Shown here: one piece after another, positions 1 to 7,158 of the stretch
Layout: each line of letters starts with the position of its first letter
Position numbering within the stretch: the stretch's first letter is position 1
NCBI GenBank assembly: GCA_025362615.1
Contig: JANYFQ010000226.1
Location: forward strand, 1-16,904
Direction of reading: 5' to 3'
From: Hymenobacter sp.
GTDB lineage: Bacteria > Bacteroidota > Bacteroidia > Cytophagales > Hymenobacteraceae
Length of the DNA: 16,904 bases
Translations under genes and position numbers: made by a program
The notes under the pieces: model-generated
What the model was told of the DNA's origin: nothing
Database searches by the model: none
The model's input: only the letters and a program-made list of their open reading frames with translations

Positions 1-52
1 AAGCCGCCCGCCCGCACCGCATAGTTGGATAGGTACTTAGGCCAAACCCGCT

Positions 53-80
53 CACTAAGCACCAAGCAATGAGCACCAAG
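53..80. repeat. Four 7-bp tandem units at left edge
   Basis: Four consecutive heptamers (CACTAAG, CACCAAG, CAATGAG, CACCAAG) lie just downstream of the aminopeptidase stop codon. The string AAGCAATGAG is also present in the right arm of the inverted-repeat element at 1986-2133, so this looks like one arm of a related element. No matching left arm is visible in bases 1-52; it would have to lie outside the window or be lost. Confidence 0.55.
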
Positions 81-84
81 CGCC

Positions 85-1770
85 CTACTTCAATACCGGC
101 AACTGCCAGTCATCCAATGCACTGGGCTGGGCCATCAATGCTTCAATATCGGCCACGGTGCGCGGCGCGGCGGCCGACAGGTTTTCGTAGCCGGTGGGCG
201 TTATCAGCACATCGTCTTCAATGCGAACGCCGGTGTTCCACCATTTGGCATCGCAGGGGGCACCGGCGGGAATGTAAATTCCCGGCTCAACGGTGATGAC
301 TTGCCCAGCAGCCAGCGGCCCGTAACGGCCGCGGTCGTGTACATCCAACCCCAAGTAATGGCTGGTGCCGTGCGGAAAATAAAGGCGAAAATCTTCCTTT
401 TTTCGGATGATTCCCAGCTTAATAAGCCCCTGGGCCACGACTTCCTGGGCAGCGCGGCCGGGGGCCGAAAACGGGTTGCCGGGGCGGCAGGCGGCCAGGC
501 CGGCTTCCTGGGCGGCCAGCACCAGTTCGTAAATCTGACGCTGGGCCGGCGAGAAGGTGCCGCTCGGCGGGGCCGTGCGGGTCACGTCGGCGGTGTAGCC
601 GTGGTATTCGGCCCCGCAGTCCATGAGCAGCAAGTCGTTGTCGAGGCGCAGGCGGTCGTTGGCTTCGAAGTGCAGAATGCAGCCGTTGGCCCCGCCACCC
701 ACGATGCTGGGGTAGCCCTGAAACTCGGCCCCGTAGCGCCGGTACACGTACTCGTGCAGGCCCTGCACGGCCATTTCGCCCATGTCGGGGCGCAGCAGCT
801 TCAGCACTTCGCACTGGGCGGCAGTGCTGATGGCGATGGCACGGCGCAGCAGTACCAGTTCCTCGGGCGATTTGGTTTCGCGTAGCTCATCCAGAATTTC
901 GCCCAGCGTGGCGCCGTCGTAGCGGCCGGGCGGCGTGGGGCTGATGGCAGCCCGGCGCTCGGCTTTGGTGGTGGCCGCAAGGTAGGCTTTCACCGACGGG
1001 TCGGTGGCCAGGCCGGGGCGCTCGACAAGAAGTTCCTGGAGAAAGGTCCGGGCATCGTCGGCCTGGGTAAGTCCGTATCGCTTAAGGGTTTTGTAGATGA
1101 CGGTGCGCGTCGGGTCGTAACTGGCCGGCAGGCCGCTCTGCTGCCGAAACGTGGCCACGAGGCTGGCTAAATCGGCGGGGTCTTTGGGGTCGTCGCGGGC
1201 ATCGGCGGGCAGGTCGAGGAACAGAATCTGGTCGAAATCAGCCCAGCCGATGCCAGCAGTGGCGAAGGCGGTGTTGTCGGCCGCGAATTGCAAACCCAGC
1301 ACCTCGCGCACGTTGGCCGCGCCCCGGCGGCGGCCCGTCCACTGCTCGGCGGCGGGGTCGCGGGGCAAGCCAAACAGCGCTTCGGTAATGCCCGACTGCC
1401 CGCCCACGGTGCGCGGCTCCTTAAATAGGACCAGCGCAGCATCCGGCTCTTCGTAACCCGTAAGATAATAAAAATCAGGGTTTTGGTGGTAGATGAAATT
1501 AACGTCGTTGGCGCGGTTGCGAACCGGGGCGGCAAACAAGATGGCTATACCGTGCGGCGGCAACAGCGCCCGCACCCGCTCGCGGCGCTCGCGGTGGAAG
1601 GCAGGCGGCAGGAAATCGACGGGGCGCGGCGGGGCCGGGGCCATTGCCAACACGGGGCGGCTGGCCGGCAAGGGCACCGTTTTGGCGGGACTCACTTGCT
1701 GAGCCTGAACGGGCTGTAAAGGCCCGCAAGCCAGCAGCAACCCCAGGGAAAAGATTATCGGATTTAACAT
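85..1770 (-). CDS. Exported Xaa-Pro aminopeptidase (M24 family, aminopeptidase P-like)
   Basis: A 561-residue metallopeptidase predicted to remove N-terminal residues that precede proline. The aminopeptidase P N-terminal domain covers roughly residues 50-230 and the M24 'pita-bread' domain roughly 300-540. The five expected metal ligands are visible: D384 (MDCGAEY), D395 (TADVTRT), H467 (FPHGTSH), E495 (VEPGIYI) and E518 (RIEDDV), with conserved H367 and H471 near the active site. The start at ATG 1770 is chosen because it opens with a hydrophobic export signal (MLNPIIFSLGLLLACG). The frame stays open about 330 bases further upstream, but that stretch is intergenic repeat DNA. C15 could be a weak lipobox cysteine (LLAC), or signal peptidase I could cut near VQAQQ, so secretion is likely but the anchor is uncertain. 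No terminator is seen after the TAG stop. Confidence 0.93.
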   Translation of the reverse strand: MLNPIIFSLGLLLACGPLQPVQAQQVSPAKTVPLPASRPVLAMAPAPPRPVDFLPPAFHRERRERVRALLPPHGIAILFAAPVRNRANDVNFIYHQNPDFYYLTGYEEPDAALVLFKEPRTVGGQSGITEALFGLPRDPAAEQWTGRRRGAANVREVLGLQFAADNTAFATAGIGWADFDQILFLDLPADARDDPKDPADLASLVATFRQQSGLPASYDPTRTVIYKTLKRYGLTQADDARTFLQELLVERPGLATDPSVKAYLAATTKAERRAAISPTPPGRYDGATLGEILDELRETKSPEELVLLRRAIAISTAAQCEVLKLLRPDMGEMAVQGLHEYVYRRYGAEFQGYPSIVGGGANGCILHFEANDRLRLDNDLLLMDCGAEYHGYTADVTRTAPPSGTFSPAQRQIYELVLAAQEAGLAACRPGNPFSAPGRAAQEVVAQGLIKLGIIRKKEDFRLYFPHGTSHYLGLDVHDRGRYGPLAAGQVITVEPGIYIPAGAPCDAKWWNTGVRIEDDVLITPTGYENLSAAAPRTVADIEALMAQPSALDDWQLPVLK

Positions 1771-1790
1771 ATATAACTTACGCGCTCCAC

Positions 1791-1948
1791 CCAACCGCGA
1801 AGCGGTGTTATGTTGGTAGTCAAGTGGTTTGACGAATTTCCCAACCGCGAAGCGGTGGCACCTATCAGGGGCGGAAGGTGTCACCGCTTCGCGGTTTTGG
1901 GCTGGCTTCCATACCATTACTACCAACATAGCACCGCTTCGCGATTGG
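1791..1948. repeat. Nested four-copy palindromic repeat (A-B-B'-A')
   Basis: Four copies of the core AACCGCGAAGCGGTG (with small changes) lie at 1791-1820, 1840-1863, 1877-1902 and 1919-1948; the last two are inverted. The outer pair matches over 30 bp with two differences and shares the extension TATGTTGGTAGT. The inner pair shares the extension CACCT. Transcribed, this could fold into a large hairpin. It lies 21 bp upstream of the aminopeptidase start and so falls in its promoter or leader region. Confidence 0.8.
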
Positions 1949-1978
1949 CAAATTTCACCGAGTGCGTAAGTCCTAAAC

Positions 1979-2140
1979 ATAGTAACTGCTGTTACGCGGG
2001 CTGTTTCTTGTTTCTCGTTTCTTGTTGCTTGTTGGTGGTTTCTGGGCGGTTTTTGAGGCACTAACGCAACGAGAAACAAGCAATGAGAAACAACCTGAAA
2101 CACAAAACGCTCGAATCGCCCGCGTAACAGCAGATAGTAA
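1979..2140. mobile_element. 148-bp MITE-like element with 16-bp terminal inverted repeats and 7-bp target duplication
   Basis: The element spans 1986-2133. Its ends are perfect 16-bp inverted repeats (CTGCTGTTACGCGGGC at 1986-2001, its reverse complement at 2118-2133). It is flanked by identical 7-bp direct repeats ATAGTAA (1979-1985 and 2134-2140), the mark of transposition. Inside, the left arm is made of 7-bp units on the GTTTCTT theme from 2003 to about 2051. The right arm has complementary units (CAACGAG, AAACAAG, CAATGAG, AAACAAC) at 2067-2094. It carries no gene, so any transposase would act in trans from elsewhere. Confidence 0.8.
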
Positions 2141-2409
2141 AAGGACGAGCCAAGACACTAAAAAGCTGCCTGGAACAACACCGTAAGCCCCGAACATACC
2201 GCTACCGGACACGCGCAAGCCTCTTATTGGCTGAATTGGAGCGGTTCCCAGAACAGTGTACCACCAAATTGGAAACCACTCCGATTATTCTCGTGCCCCG
2301 GCGTTACAGCAAAGCAAAGCCATACAGACCGTTACGAAAGCCAATGCAATACCCCAACACAGCCAGCGGTGCATCCTTTACATCCATTAAATCCGCTTGA
2401 ATCGGCGGT

Positions 2410-3279
2410 TTAGAAGTTAGGGGACAGCAAATATTTATGATAAAAATCGTCAATGATTTTCACTGCCTCGCTGGCATCGTCCACAATCTGCACCAAGGCC
2501 AGGTCTTCGATGGAAATGTTGTGCTCCTCGTGCAGCATGACCTCGGTAATCCACTGAAACAGGCCGTTCCAGTACGCCGACCCAACCAGTACGATGGGAA
2601 AACGGCTGATTTTTTTGGTCTGAATCAGCGTCATGGCCTCGAACAATTCATCGAGCGTACCAAAGCCGCCGGGCATACCAACGAACGCCTGGGCGTATTT
2701 CACAAACATCACTTTCCGCACAAAGAAGTAGTCGAAGTTGATGCACTTGTCCTGGTCGATGTAGATGTTGTGGGTTTGCTCGAAAGGCAGCTCAATGTTG
2801 AGGCCCACCGACTTACCGCCTTCGGCGCGGGCACCTTTATTGCCCGCTTCCATGATGCCGGGGCCGCCGCCCGTTATCACGCCGTAGCCGTGGCGCACGA
2901 GCTTGGAGGCAATTTCCTCGGCCAGCTGATAGTACGGGTTGTCGGGCTTGGTACGGGCCGAGCCGAAGATGCTGACGCACGGGCCAATCTTCGACATCTT
3001 TTCGAAGCCTTCGACAAACTCGGCCATTACCTTAAAAATCTGCCACGAGTCGGCGATTTTTATTTCGTTCCAGTCCTTGTCCACCAACGCTTTGCGCAGG
3101 CGCTGCTCGTCTTCGGTGGTGATGGCGTGGCCGTTGTTCTGGTCGCGGATTTCGGTGATGGTCGTCAGCTTGTCGTCGTTTACGTTGGGCTGCTTAATGG
3201 TTTTGCCGCTGCCGGCATTCAGCATCTCATCCGAGAGTTTGGTGGTGCTTTGTTTGGGGGTCTTCTCGATTTTGGACAT
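2410..3279 (-). CDS. LOG-family protein (TIGR00730; putative nucleoside 5'-monophosphate phosphoribohydrolase)
   Basis: A 289-residue cytosolic protein of the lysine-decarboxylase-like LOG family. Characterised members cleave cytokinin riboside or related nucleoside monophosphates to free base and ribose 5-phosphate. The Rossmann-like core starts near residue 98. The motifs GGGPGIMEA (137-145), FFVRK (185-189) and PGGFGTLDE (203-211) are the family nucleotide/active-site signatures and all are intact. A hydrophilic N-terminal extension of about 90 residues precedes the core, longer than in the shortest bacterial members. The gene follows the dehydrogenase at 3432-4661 on the same strand, separated by 152 bp containing -7 boxes and a terminator-like hairpin. 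The true substrate cannot be read from sequence. Confidence 0.92.
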   Translation of the reverse strand: MSKIEKTPKQSTTKLSDEMLNAGSGKTIKQPNVNDDKLTTITEIRDQNNGHAITTEDEQRLRKALVDKDWNEIKIADSWQIFKVMAEFVEGFEKMSKIGPCVSIFGSARTKPDNPYYQLAEEIASKLVRHGYGVITGGGPGIMEAGNKGARAEGGKSVGLNIELPFEQTHNIYIDQDKCINFDYFFVRKVMFVKYAQAFVGMPGGFGTLDELFEAMTLIQTKKISRFPIVLVGSAYWNGLFQWITEVMLHEEHNISIEDLALVQIVDDASEAVKIIDDFYHKYLLSPNF

Positions 3280-3295
3280 AATGCCGGGTGAAAAC

Positions 3296-3311
3296 GCCGT
3301 GCCCGCACGGC
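3296..3311. repeat. Small perfect hairpin in LOG leader
   Basis: GCCGTGC and GCACGGC are separated by only CC. The hairpin lies 16 bp upstream of the LOG start codon, after a terminator-like hairpin on the same transcript, so the leader has two hairpins in a row. Confidence 0.6.
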
Positions 3312-3344
3312 AGAAAAAGAAAAACGCCCCGCAAAAACGGGGCG
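3312..3344 (-). terminator. Intrinsic terminator-like hairpin between the dehydrogenase and LOG genes
   Basis: Read on the minus strand, a 7-bp GC stem (CGCCCCG/CGGGGCG, 3344-3338 with 3331-3325, six-base loop) is followed by a T-rich run (TTTTTCTTTTT). This would end transcription coming from the dehydrogenase at 3432-4661. It also lies downstream of two -7-like boxes that could serve the LOG gene, which is unusual. Confidence 0.75.
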
Positions 3345-3346
3345 GT

Positions 3347-3368
3347 CAAAAGTAGGGCCTCAAAGTTA
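3347..3368 (-). promoter_or_regulatory. Two candidate -7 boxes for the LOG gene
   Basis: On the minus strand TAACTTTG (3368-3361) and TACTTTTG (3354-3347) both match the Bacteroidota -7 consensus TAnnTTTG. No good -33 TTTG was found at the usual spacing. A start near 3355 would give a leader of about 75 bases that includes the terminator-like hairpin. Confidence 0.45.
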
Positions 3369-3431
3369 CCGAATTGTTATCGAACGGCCATCGTTTTTGT
3401 TTTCCCAAGTAGCGCCTGCTACAACAGCGGC

Positions 3432-4661
3432 CTACACAAGCTCGCGCAGTGCCCGCCCAAACGCCGCCTGCGCCACGCCCGTGCGGGCCGGGTGCTCGGC
3501 CCGCGTCCGCTCCAGCGCCGCGCCGATGATGCGCGAAATATCCGCAAAAATAGCCGCGTCGGTGATTTCAGCCCCCGTTTCCATCAGGTAGGCAAACACC
3601 CGCGCCATGCCGCAGTTGGCAATAAAGTCGGGCACCACGCCGGTGTGCGCATCGGCAAACTCGCCGGTGGGGCCAAAGAAAATTTCGGGGTCGGCAAAGG
3701 GCACGTTGGCTCCGCAGCTAATTACCCGCAACCCGTTCGCCAGCAAGGCTTCTACCTGGGCGCGGGTCAGCAAACGCGAGGCCGCAGCGGGCACGAAAAT
3801 CTCGGCCCCGAGGCTCCAGATTTCGGCATTTACTTCCTCAAAAGGCAACACATCCGATGCCGCCAGGGCGTTGCCGTCGCGGTTGAGCAAGAGGTGGCGT
3901 ACTTCTTCCAGCGTCAGGCCGTTGGGGCGCAGCAGACCGCCAGCACGGTCGATGATGCCCACTATTTTTACGCCCTGCCCGGCCAGGTAGTAGGCTGCCG
4001 CCGCGCCCACATTGCCCCAGCCCTGGATGATGGCCCGCTGCCCGGCCGGGGCTGCGCCCAACCACAACCGGTAGTAATGCGCCACGGCCTCGGCCACGCC
4101 ATAGCCGGTGATAAGGTCGGCGATGGTGTACTTACGGGCCACCGAAGGCGAAAATTTTGCATCCTCCACAACTTTCACTACCCCCTGCCGGAGCTGCCCA
4201 AGTTTCTGGATTTTTTGGGGTTCGGTGGCGTGGTAGTGGCCCGTCACTACGCCTTCCTGCGGGTGCCAAAGGCCGTATTCTTCGGTAATGGGAATTACTT
4301 CGTGTATTTCGTCCACGTTGAGGTCGCCACCGGTGCCGTAATAATTTTTAAGCAACGGGAAAACAGCCCGGTACCAGCGCTCAAGTACCCCGCGCTTGCG
4401 GGGGTCGGCGGGGTCGAAGTTGATGCCGGACTTGGCCCCGCCAATGGCAGGCCCCGACACGGTAAATTTCACCTCCATCGTTTTGGCCAGACTCTCTACT
4501 TCGCGCTTGTCCAACCCTTTACGCATCCGGGTGCCTCCGCCGGCAGCGCCACCGCGTAACGAATTGATGACCACCCAGCCCTCGGCCTCCGTTTCGGAAT
4601 CTTTCCATTCGAAAACGATTTCCGGACGTTTTTCTTCAAATTGCGTTAATAAGTCAAACAT
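3432..4661 (-). CDS. Glu/Leu/Phe/Val dehydrogenase family protein (probable glutamate dehydrogenase type)
   Basis: A 409-residue cytosolic enzyme of the amino-acid dehydrogenase superfamily, which interconverts an amino acid with its 2-oxo acid using NAD(P) and ammonia. The dimerisation/catalytic domain (about 25-150) contains RGGAAGGGTRM, the catalytic-lysine segment GGAKSGI (K77) and TGGDLNVDE with the catalytic aspartate D113. The Rossmann domain (from about 180) has GWGNVG (214-219). The motif carries GGAKSGI rather than the GGAKGGI common in glutamate dehydrogenases, so specificity is not certain. A second family member of the leucine dehydrogenase type lies at 10878-11969. A good promoter precedes it (4698-4729) and a terminator-like hairpin follows the stop. 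Confidence 0.9.
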   Translation of the reverse strand: MFDLLTQFEEKRPEIVFEWKDSETEAEGWVVINSLRGGAAGGGTRMRKGLDKREVESLAKTMEVKFTVSGPAIGGAKSGINFDPADPRKRGVLERWYRAVFPLLKNYYGTGGDLNVDEIHEVIPITEEYGLWHPQEGVVTGHYHATEPQKIQKLGQLRQGVVKVVEDAKFSPSVARKYTIADLITGYGVAEAVAHYYRLWLGAAPAGQRAIIQGWGNVGAAAAYYLAGQGVKIVGIIDRAGGLLRPNGLTLEEVRHLLLNRDGNALAASDVLPFEEVNAEIWSLGAEIFVPAAASRLLTRAQVEALLANGLRVISCGANVPFADPEIFFGPTGEFADAHTGVVPDFIANCGMARVFAYLMETGAEITDAAIFADISRIIGAALERTRAEHPARTGVAQAAFGRALRELV

Positions 4662-4697
4662 CTTTAAAAGTAACCGTTAGGGAGCAAGAAGCTGACC

Positions 4698-4729
4698 CAA
4701 AGGTAAGACCGGCCTGTTGAGCGGGCAAT
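4698..4729 (-). promoter_or_regulatory. Promoter of the dehydrogenase at 3432-4661
   Basis: On the minus strand, TACCTTTG (4705-4698) matches the -7 consensus TAnnTTTG. ATTG (4729-4726) lies exactly 20 bases upstream, where the -33 TTTG element is expected. Transcription would begin near 4692, giving a leader of about 30 bases. Confidence 0.65.
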
Positions 4730-4809
4730 TGAAAGCCAAATTGCACTTTGCAAAATTTTAAAACCGGCCTTTTGATACTATTCTTACCCAAGAAGCAAAT
4801 ATTATTTGC

Positions 4810-4817
4810 TATTTTTG
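4810..4817 (+). promoter_or_regulatory. -7 box upstream of the ArsR-like gene
   Basis: TATTTTTG fits TAnnTTTG. No TTTG is present at the normal -33 distance; the nearest (4771-4774) is too far away. Use of this site would give a leader of roughly 100 bases before the start at 4922. Confidence 0.45.
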
Positions 4818-4921
4818 CGTCCTGTTTCGAAACTTTATTTCAACAAAATACCTTTTTGCGGGTATGCTGCTGAACTTGTTTTTCCGCAGGCGTTAATCTT
4901 CTCCAACATCCCCCTTTTTTA

Positions 4922-5242
4922 ATGAAACCACTCCACACGCGCGTTGATGCGCAACAACTGGACCGTGCAGCCGCCATGCTCAAGGTTCTTTCGCACCCCA
5001 AGCGCCTTGCCATTGTCGATTTGCTCGGCAAAACCAAAGGCAAGGACAACCAAATGTCTGTCACGGACATTTACCAAGCACTAGAATTGCCACAGGCCAT
5101 TGCTTCGCAGCACCTCATTACCCTCAAGGACCGGGGCGTACTGAAGTCCACAAAGCTCGGCACTAAAATCTACTACTCACTGGCTGTACCTCAGCTTTTG
5201 AAAGTAATCGAAACGCTGGAAGACTATTCTTCGAAGCTGTAG
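4922..5242 (+). CDS. ArsR-like winged-helix transcriptional regulator
   Basis: A 106-residue DNA-binding protein consisting of one winged helix-turn-helix domain. The segment MLKVLSHPKRLAIVDLL (19-35) is the typical ArsR/SmtB first helix. MSVTDIYQALELPQAIASQH (45-64) forms the helix-turn-helix, and GVLKSTKLGTKIYYSL (72-87) is the wing. The protein has no cysteine at all, so the classical metal-binding ELCVCDL site is absent and it is unlikely to be a thiolate metal sensor; its signal is unknown. It stands alone, convergent with coaE, and the two share a terminator. No operator could be identified, and no adjacent codirectional gene points to its targets. Confidence 0.88.
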   Translation: MKPLHTRVDAQQLDRAAAMLKVLSHPKRLAIVDLLGKTKGKDNQMSVTDIYQALELPQAIASQHLITLKDRGVLKSTKLGTKIYYSLAVPQLLKVIETLEDYSSKL

Positions 5243-5261
5243 CTCAACACTAATTGATGTC

Positions 5262-5297
5262 AAAAACCGGCTTTCTGCTTGCAGAAGGTCGGTTTTT
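5262..5297. terminator. Bidirectional intrinsic terminator between the ArsR-like gene and coaE
   Basis: AAAAACCGGCTTTCTG (5262-5277) pairs with 5282-5297 over 16 positions, two of them G-U pairs, around a CTTG loop. It has A runs on one side and T runs on the other, so it can work in both directions. The coaE stop codon (5298-5296) overlaps its end. Confidence 0.88.
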
Positions 5298-5913
5298 ATG
5301 TTTTTACGGGCGCAAGCGTCGTATTCAAAAACCGGGTGTGCAAAGCCAGTACTTGCGGAATGAGTAGTTCACCCCCGTCGTTGTGAAGAACATACTGGGC
5401 ACGGGCTATTTTTTCGGCATCGGGCAACTGTTGGGCCATGATGGCTTCGATTTGCTGGAGGCTGCGGTGCGGGTCGCGGTGGAGTACGCGGGCTAGGCGC
5501 ACGGCTGCCGGGGCTGTCACGGCAATTACGCCGTCGAGCTGCCGCCACGAGTCGGACTCAAACATCAAAGCGGCTTCTTTCAGCACGTAAGTAGCGCCAT
5601 TGGCTGCCTGGGCGGCGGCCCAGATGGCAAAATCAGCCCCTACGGCCGGATGGACCAGCCCGTTGAGTTGCGCCAACGCGGTTGAGTTGCCAAAAACGAC
5701 CGCCGCCAGGTACGGCCGGTCAAGACGACCGTTTGCATCGAATACGTCAGCGCCAAAGGCACTGGACAGCGCGTTCCGAAGTGCGGGGTTGTTTTCCATC
5801 AACCACCGGGCACGGGTATCGGCATCGTAAACCGGTGCTCCCAGCGCCCGAAACAGGCGGCAAACGGTGGTTTTACCAGAGCCAATTCCTCCGGTGATTC
5901 CTATTTTTAGCAT
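5296..5913 (-). CDS. coaE: Dephospho-CoA kinase
   Basis: A 205-residue cytosolic kinase for the last step of coenzyme A synthesis, phosphorylating the 3'-hydroxyl of dephospho-CoA with ATP. The P-loop GGIGSGKT (8-15) and the DAD motif (D30-A-D32) of the family are intact, and ALMFES (115-120) matches the conserved lid-region segment. The length is normal for CoaE. It is the last gene of the minus-strand block, 21 bp after the YbbR-like gene and probably cotranscribed with it and yajC, an order seen in other Bacteroidota. The stop codon lies in the shared terminator. Confidence 0.97.
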   Translation of the reverse strand: MLKIGITGGIGSGKTTVCRLFRALGAPVYDADTRARWLMENNPALRNALSSAFGADVFDANGRLDRPYLAAVVFGNSTALAQLNGLVHPAVGADFAIWAAAQAANGATYVLKEAALMFESDSWRQLDGVIAVTAPAAVRLARVLHRDPHRSLQQIEAIMAQQLPDAEKIARAQYVLHNDGGELLIPQVLALHTRFLNTTLAPVKT

Positions 5914-5934
5914 AACCTGCCGATTGAAAATACT

Positions 5935-6696
5935 TTACTGTTGCCGGCTGCGCCTTGCGCTGCTGGGCACACTGGCCCGCAAGTGCAAGCGTACCTCGCG
6001 CACATTCGGCACCACCTGAGGCGGCAAGCCGCGCAATGGCATGAGCTGTTCCGTTGAGTCGCCGGGGGCAGGAAGTTCTTCGGCCACCAGCGGCCACGGG
6101 TCGGGCAAGGCAGCCACTACCGAAGCCGGGCCACGCAGCAAAACGGTTGCTGGTTCCCAACGGGCAACGTACCGCTGTTGCGCCTGCCTGCCTGCCTGCC
6201 GGGCCGCCGGGGTCACAGTTGTCGGCGGTTCGGCCAACGCCAGGGTGAAGCGGCGCGTGACGCGGCGGTCGAAGGTGAGGCGCAGCGTATCGCCGGGCCA
6301 CTCGTCCATTTTTAAAGGTTCGAGGCTGTTCTGCACATCGCGGTGCGCAGCAGCGGGCAGGTAACGGGTGCCGCCCCGCGACACAGGGTGCAACTCCAGC
6401 GGGCGTACGCCCACGCCCAAATTGGCCCGCAACAAGCGCCAGCCCTGCCCGGTAACGATGACGGGCAGCCTGCGGGGCAACGCCCGCAGGGGCACAAAAC
6501 GGGCTGTATCGAAACGCCAGGCTACCGGCAATTCCAGGCGCGTGGTGTAGGTTTTGTTCAGCGCATTCATCTGCCAGAACAGGCCAGCCGCCAGCAAGCA
6601 AGCCGTTACGGCCCGGTAAAAGCTGGGTTCCTGGCTAGCAAAAGGCCGCAGAAACCACCGGAGGAAACGCCCGGCCCGCGTGAGTGGCCCAATCAT
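5935..6696 (-). CDS. YbbR-like (CdaR-type) membrane-anchored protein
   Basis: A 253-residue protein with a basic N-terminus, one membrane helix (about 28-43, followed by WQMNALNK) and an extracytoplasmic part resembling YbbR repeats (LELPVAWRFDTARF, LPVIVTGQGWRLL). In Firmicutes the YbbR protein CdaR regulates a diadenylate cyclase; in Bacteroidota the gene usually sits between yajC and coaE, as here, and its role is unclear. It is 18 bp after yajC and 21 bp before coaE, so an operon is likely. Assignment rests mainly on the N-terminal architecture and the neighbours, because the repeats are weakly conserved. It is somewhat short for the family. Confidence 0.75.
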   Translation of the reverse strand: MIGPLTRAGRFLRWFLRPFASQEPSFYRAVTACLLAAGLFWQMNALNKTYTTRLELPVAWRFDTARFVPLRALPRRLPVIVTGQGWRLLRANLGVGVRPLELHPVSRGGTRYLPAAAHRDVQNSLEPLKMDEWPGDTLRLTFDRRVTRRFTLALAEPPTTVTPAARQAGRQAQQRYVARWEPATVLLRGPASVVAALPDPWPLVAEELPAPGDSTEQLMPLRGLPPQVVPNVREVRLHLRASVPSSARRSRQQ

Positions 6697-6714
6697 GACG
6701 ACGCAATGAGTGGC

Positions 6715-7071
6715 TTAATTGGTTAGGGCCGGTGTTTCGGTGCCGGTCGCCACCTTGTTGCCCACCTCGCGGGCAATGGCCGAGCGGTCGAAGCGCAGCT
6801 TGGTTCCCCGGTCCACTTCCACCAGCACGGTTTCGTCGGTTACGTCAATCACCAGGCCATGCAGGCCGCCAATCGTGACCACGCGTGCGCCCTTCACCAA
6901 CGATTCGCGAAACTGCTTGGCATCGGCCGTGCGCTTCTGTTGCGGCCGAATCATAAAAAAATAGATAACCAAGCCGATGGCAGCCGGAAACAAGAGCTGG
7001 GTAATGCCTTCGCCAGAAGGCATTTGCAGAAGAAGCGTAGTGAGCATGAGCTGTTTCTTGATGGCCGACAT
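6715..7071 (-). CDS. yajC: Preprotein translocase subunit YajC
   Basis: A 118-residue inner-membrane protein, an accessory subunit of the SecDF-YajC complex that assists Sec-dependent export. One membrane helix (about 24-41) ends in the hallmark MIRPQQKR (40-47). It is followed by the small cytosolic domain with GARVVTIGGLHGLV (61-74) and a VEVDRGTKLRFDRSAI segment (84-99). The start could instead be the internal ATG at 7047, since many Bacteroidota YajC proteins begin close to MLTTLLLQ; I keep the longer form but consider the choice open. It is followed at 18 bp by the YbbR-like gene. Confidence 0.95.
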   Translation of the reverse strand: MSAIKKQLMLTTLLLQMPSGEGITQLLFPAAIGLVIYFFMIRPQQKRTADAKQFRESLVKGARVVTIGGLHGLVIDVTDETVLVEVDRGTKLRFDRSAIAREVGNKVATGTETPALTN

Positions 7072-7158
7072 TGGTTAGTCGGCAGATGAATTTTGTTGCC
7101 CCGAAGATTAATGGCTGGCAGTGGTGGAAGGGTTGAAAGCGTATTTGCTTCGGAGAAA

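Larger units (their letters stand above)
1771..2409. other. 639-bp gene-free spacer
   Basis: No credible gene lies between the aminopeptidase start and the LOG gene stop. The first part is a nested palindromic repeat (1791-1948). The middle is an inverted-repeat element with flanking 7-bp duplications (1979-2140). For the remaining 2141-2409 I recognise no coding, RNA or repeat signal; a weak inverted repeat (AAATCCGC...GCGGTTT, about 2388-2411) sits at the LOG stop but lacks a T tract. Confidence 0.7.

Noticed and set aside
1771..2103. N-terminal extension of the aminopeptidase starting at 2103
   Set aside because: It would be encoded by the palindromic and inserted elements and would bury the signal peptide inside the protein.
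2141..2409. Possible tRNA or degraded gene in the spacer before the LOG stop codon
   Set aside because: No T-loop/anticodon pattern, no recognisable protein similarity in any frame and no long open frame.
3288..4559. Long plus-strand open frame (423 codons) opposite the dehydrogenase
   Set aside because: It is antisense to a gene with intact catalytic motifs, its translation is rich in Gly/His/Arg/Val without any recognisable domain, and such frames are common opposite GC-rich genes.
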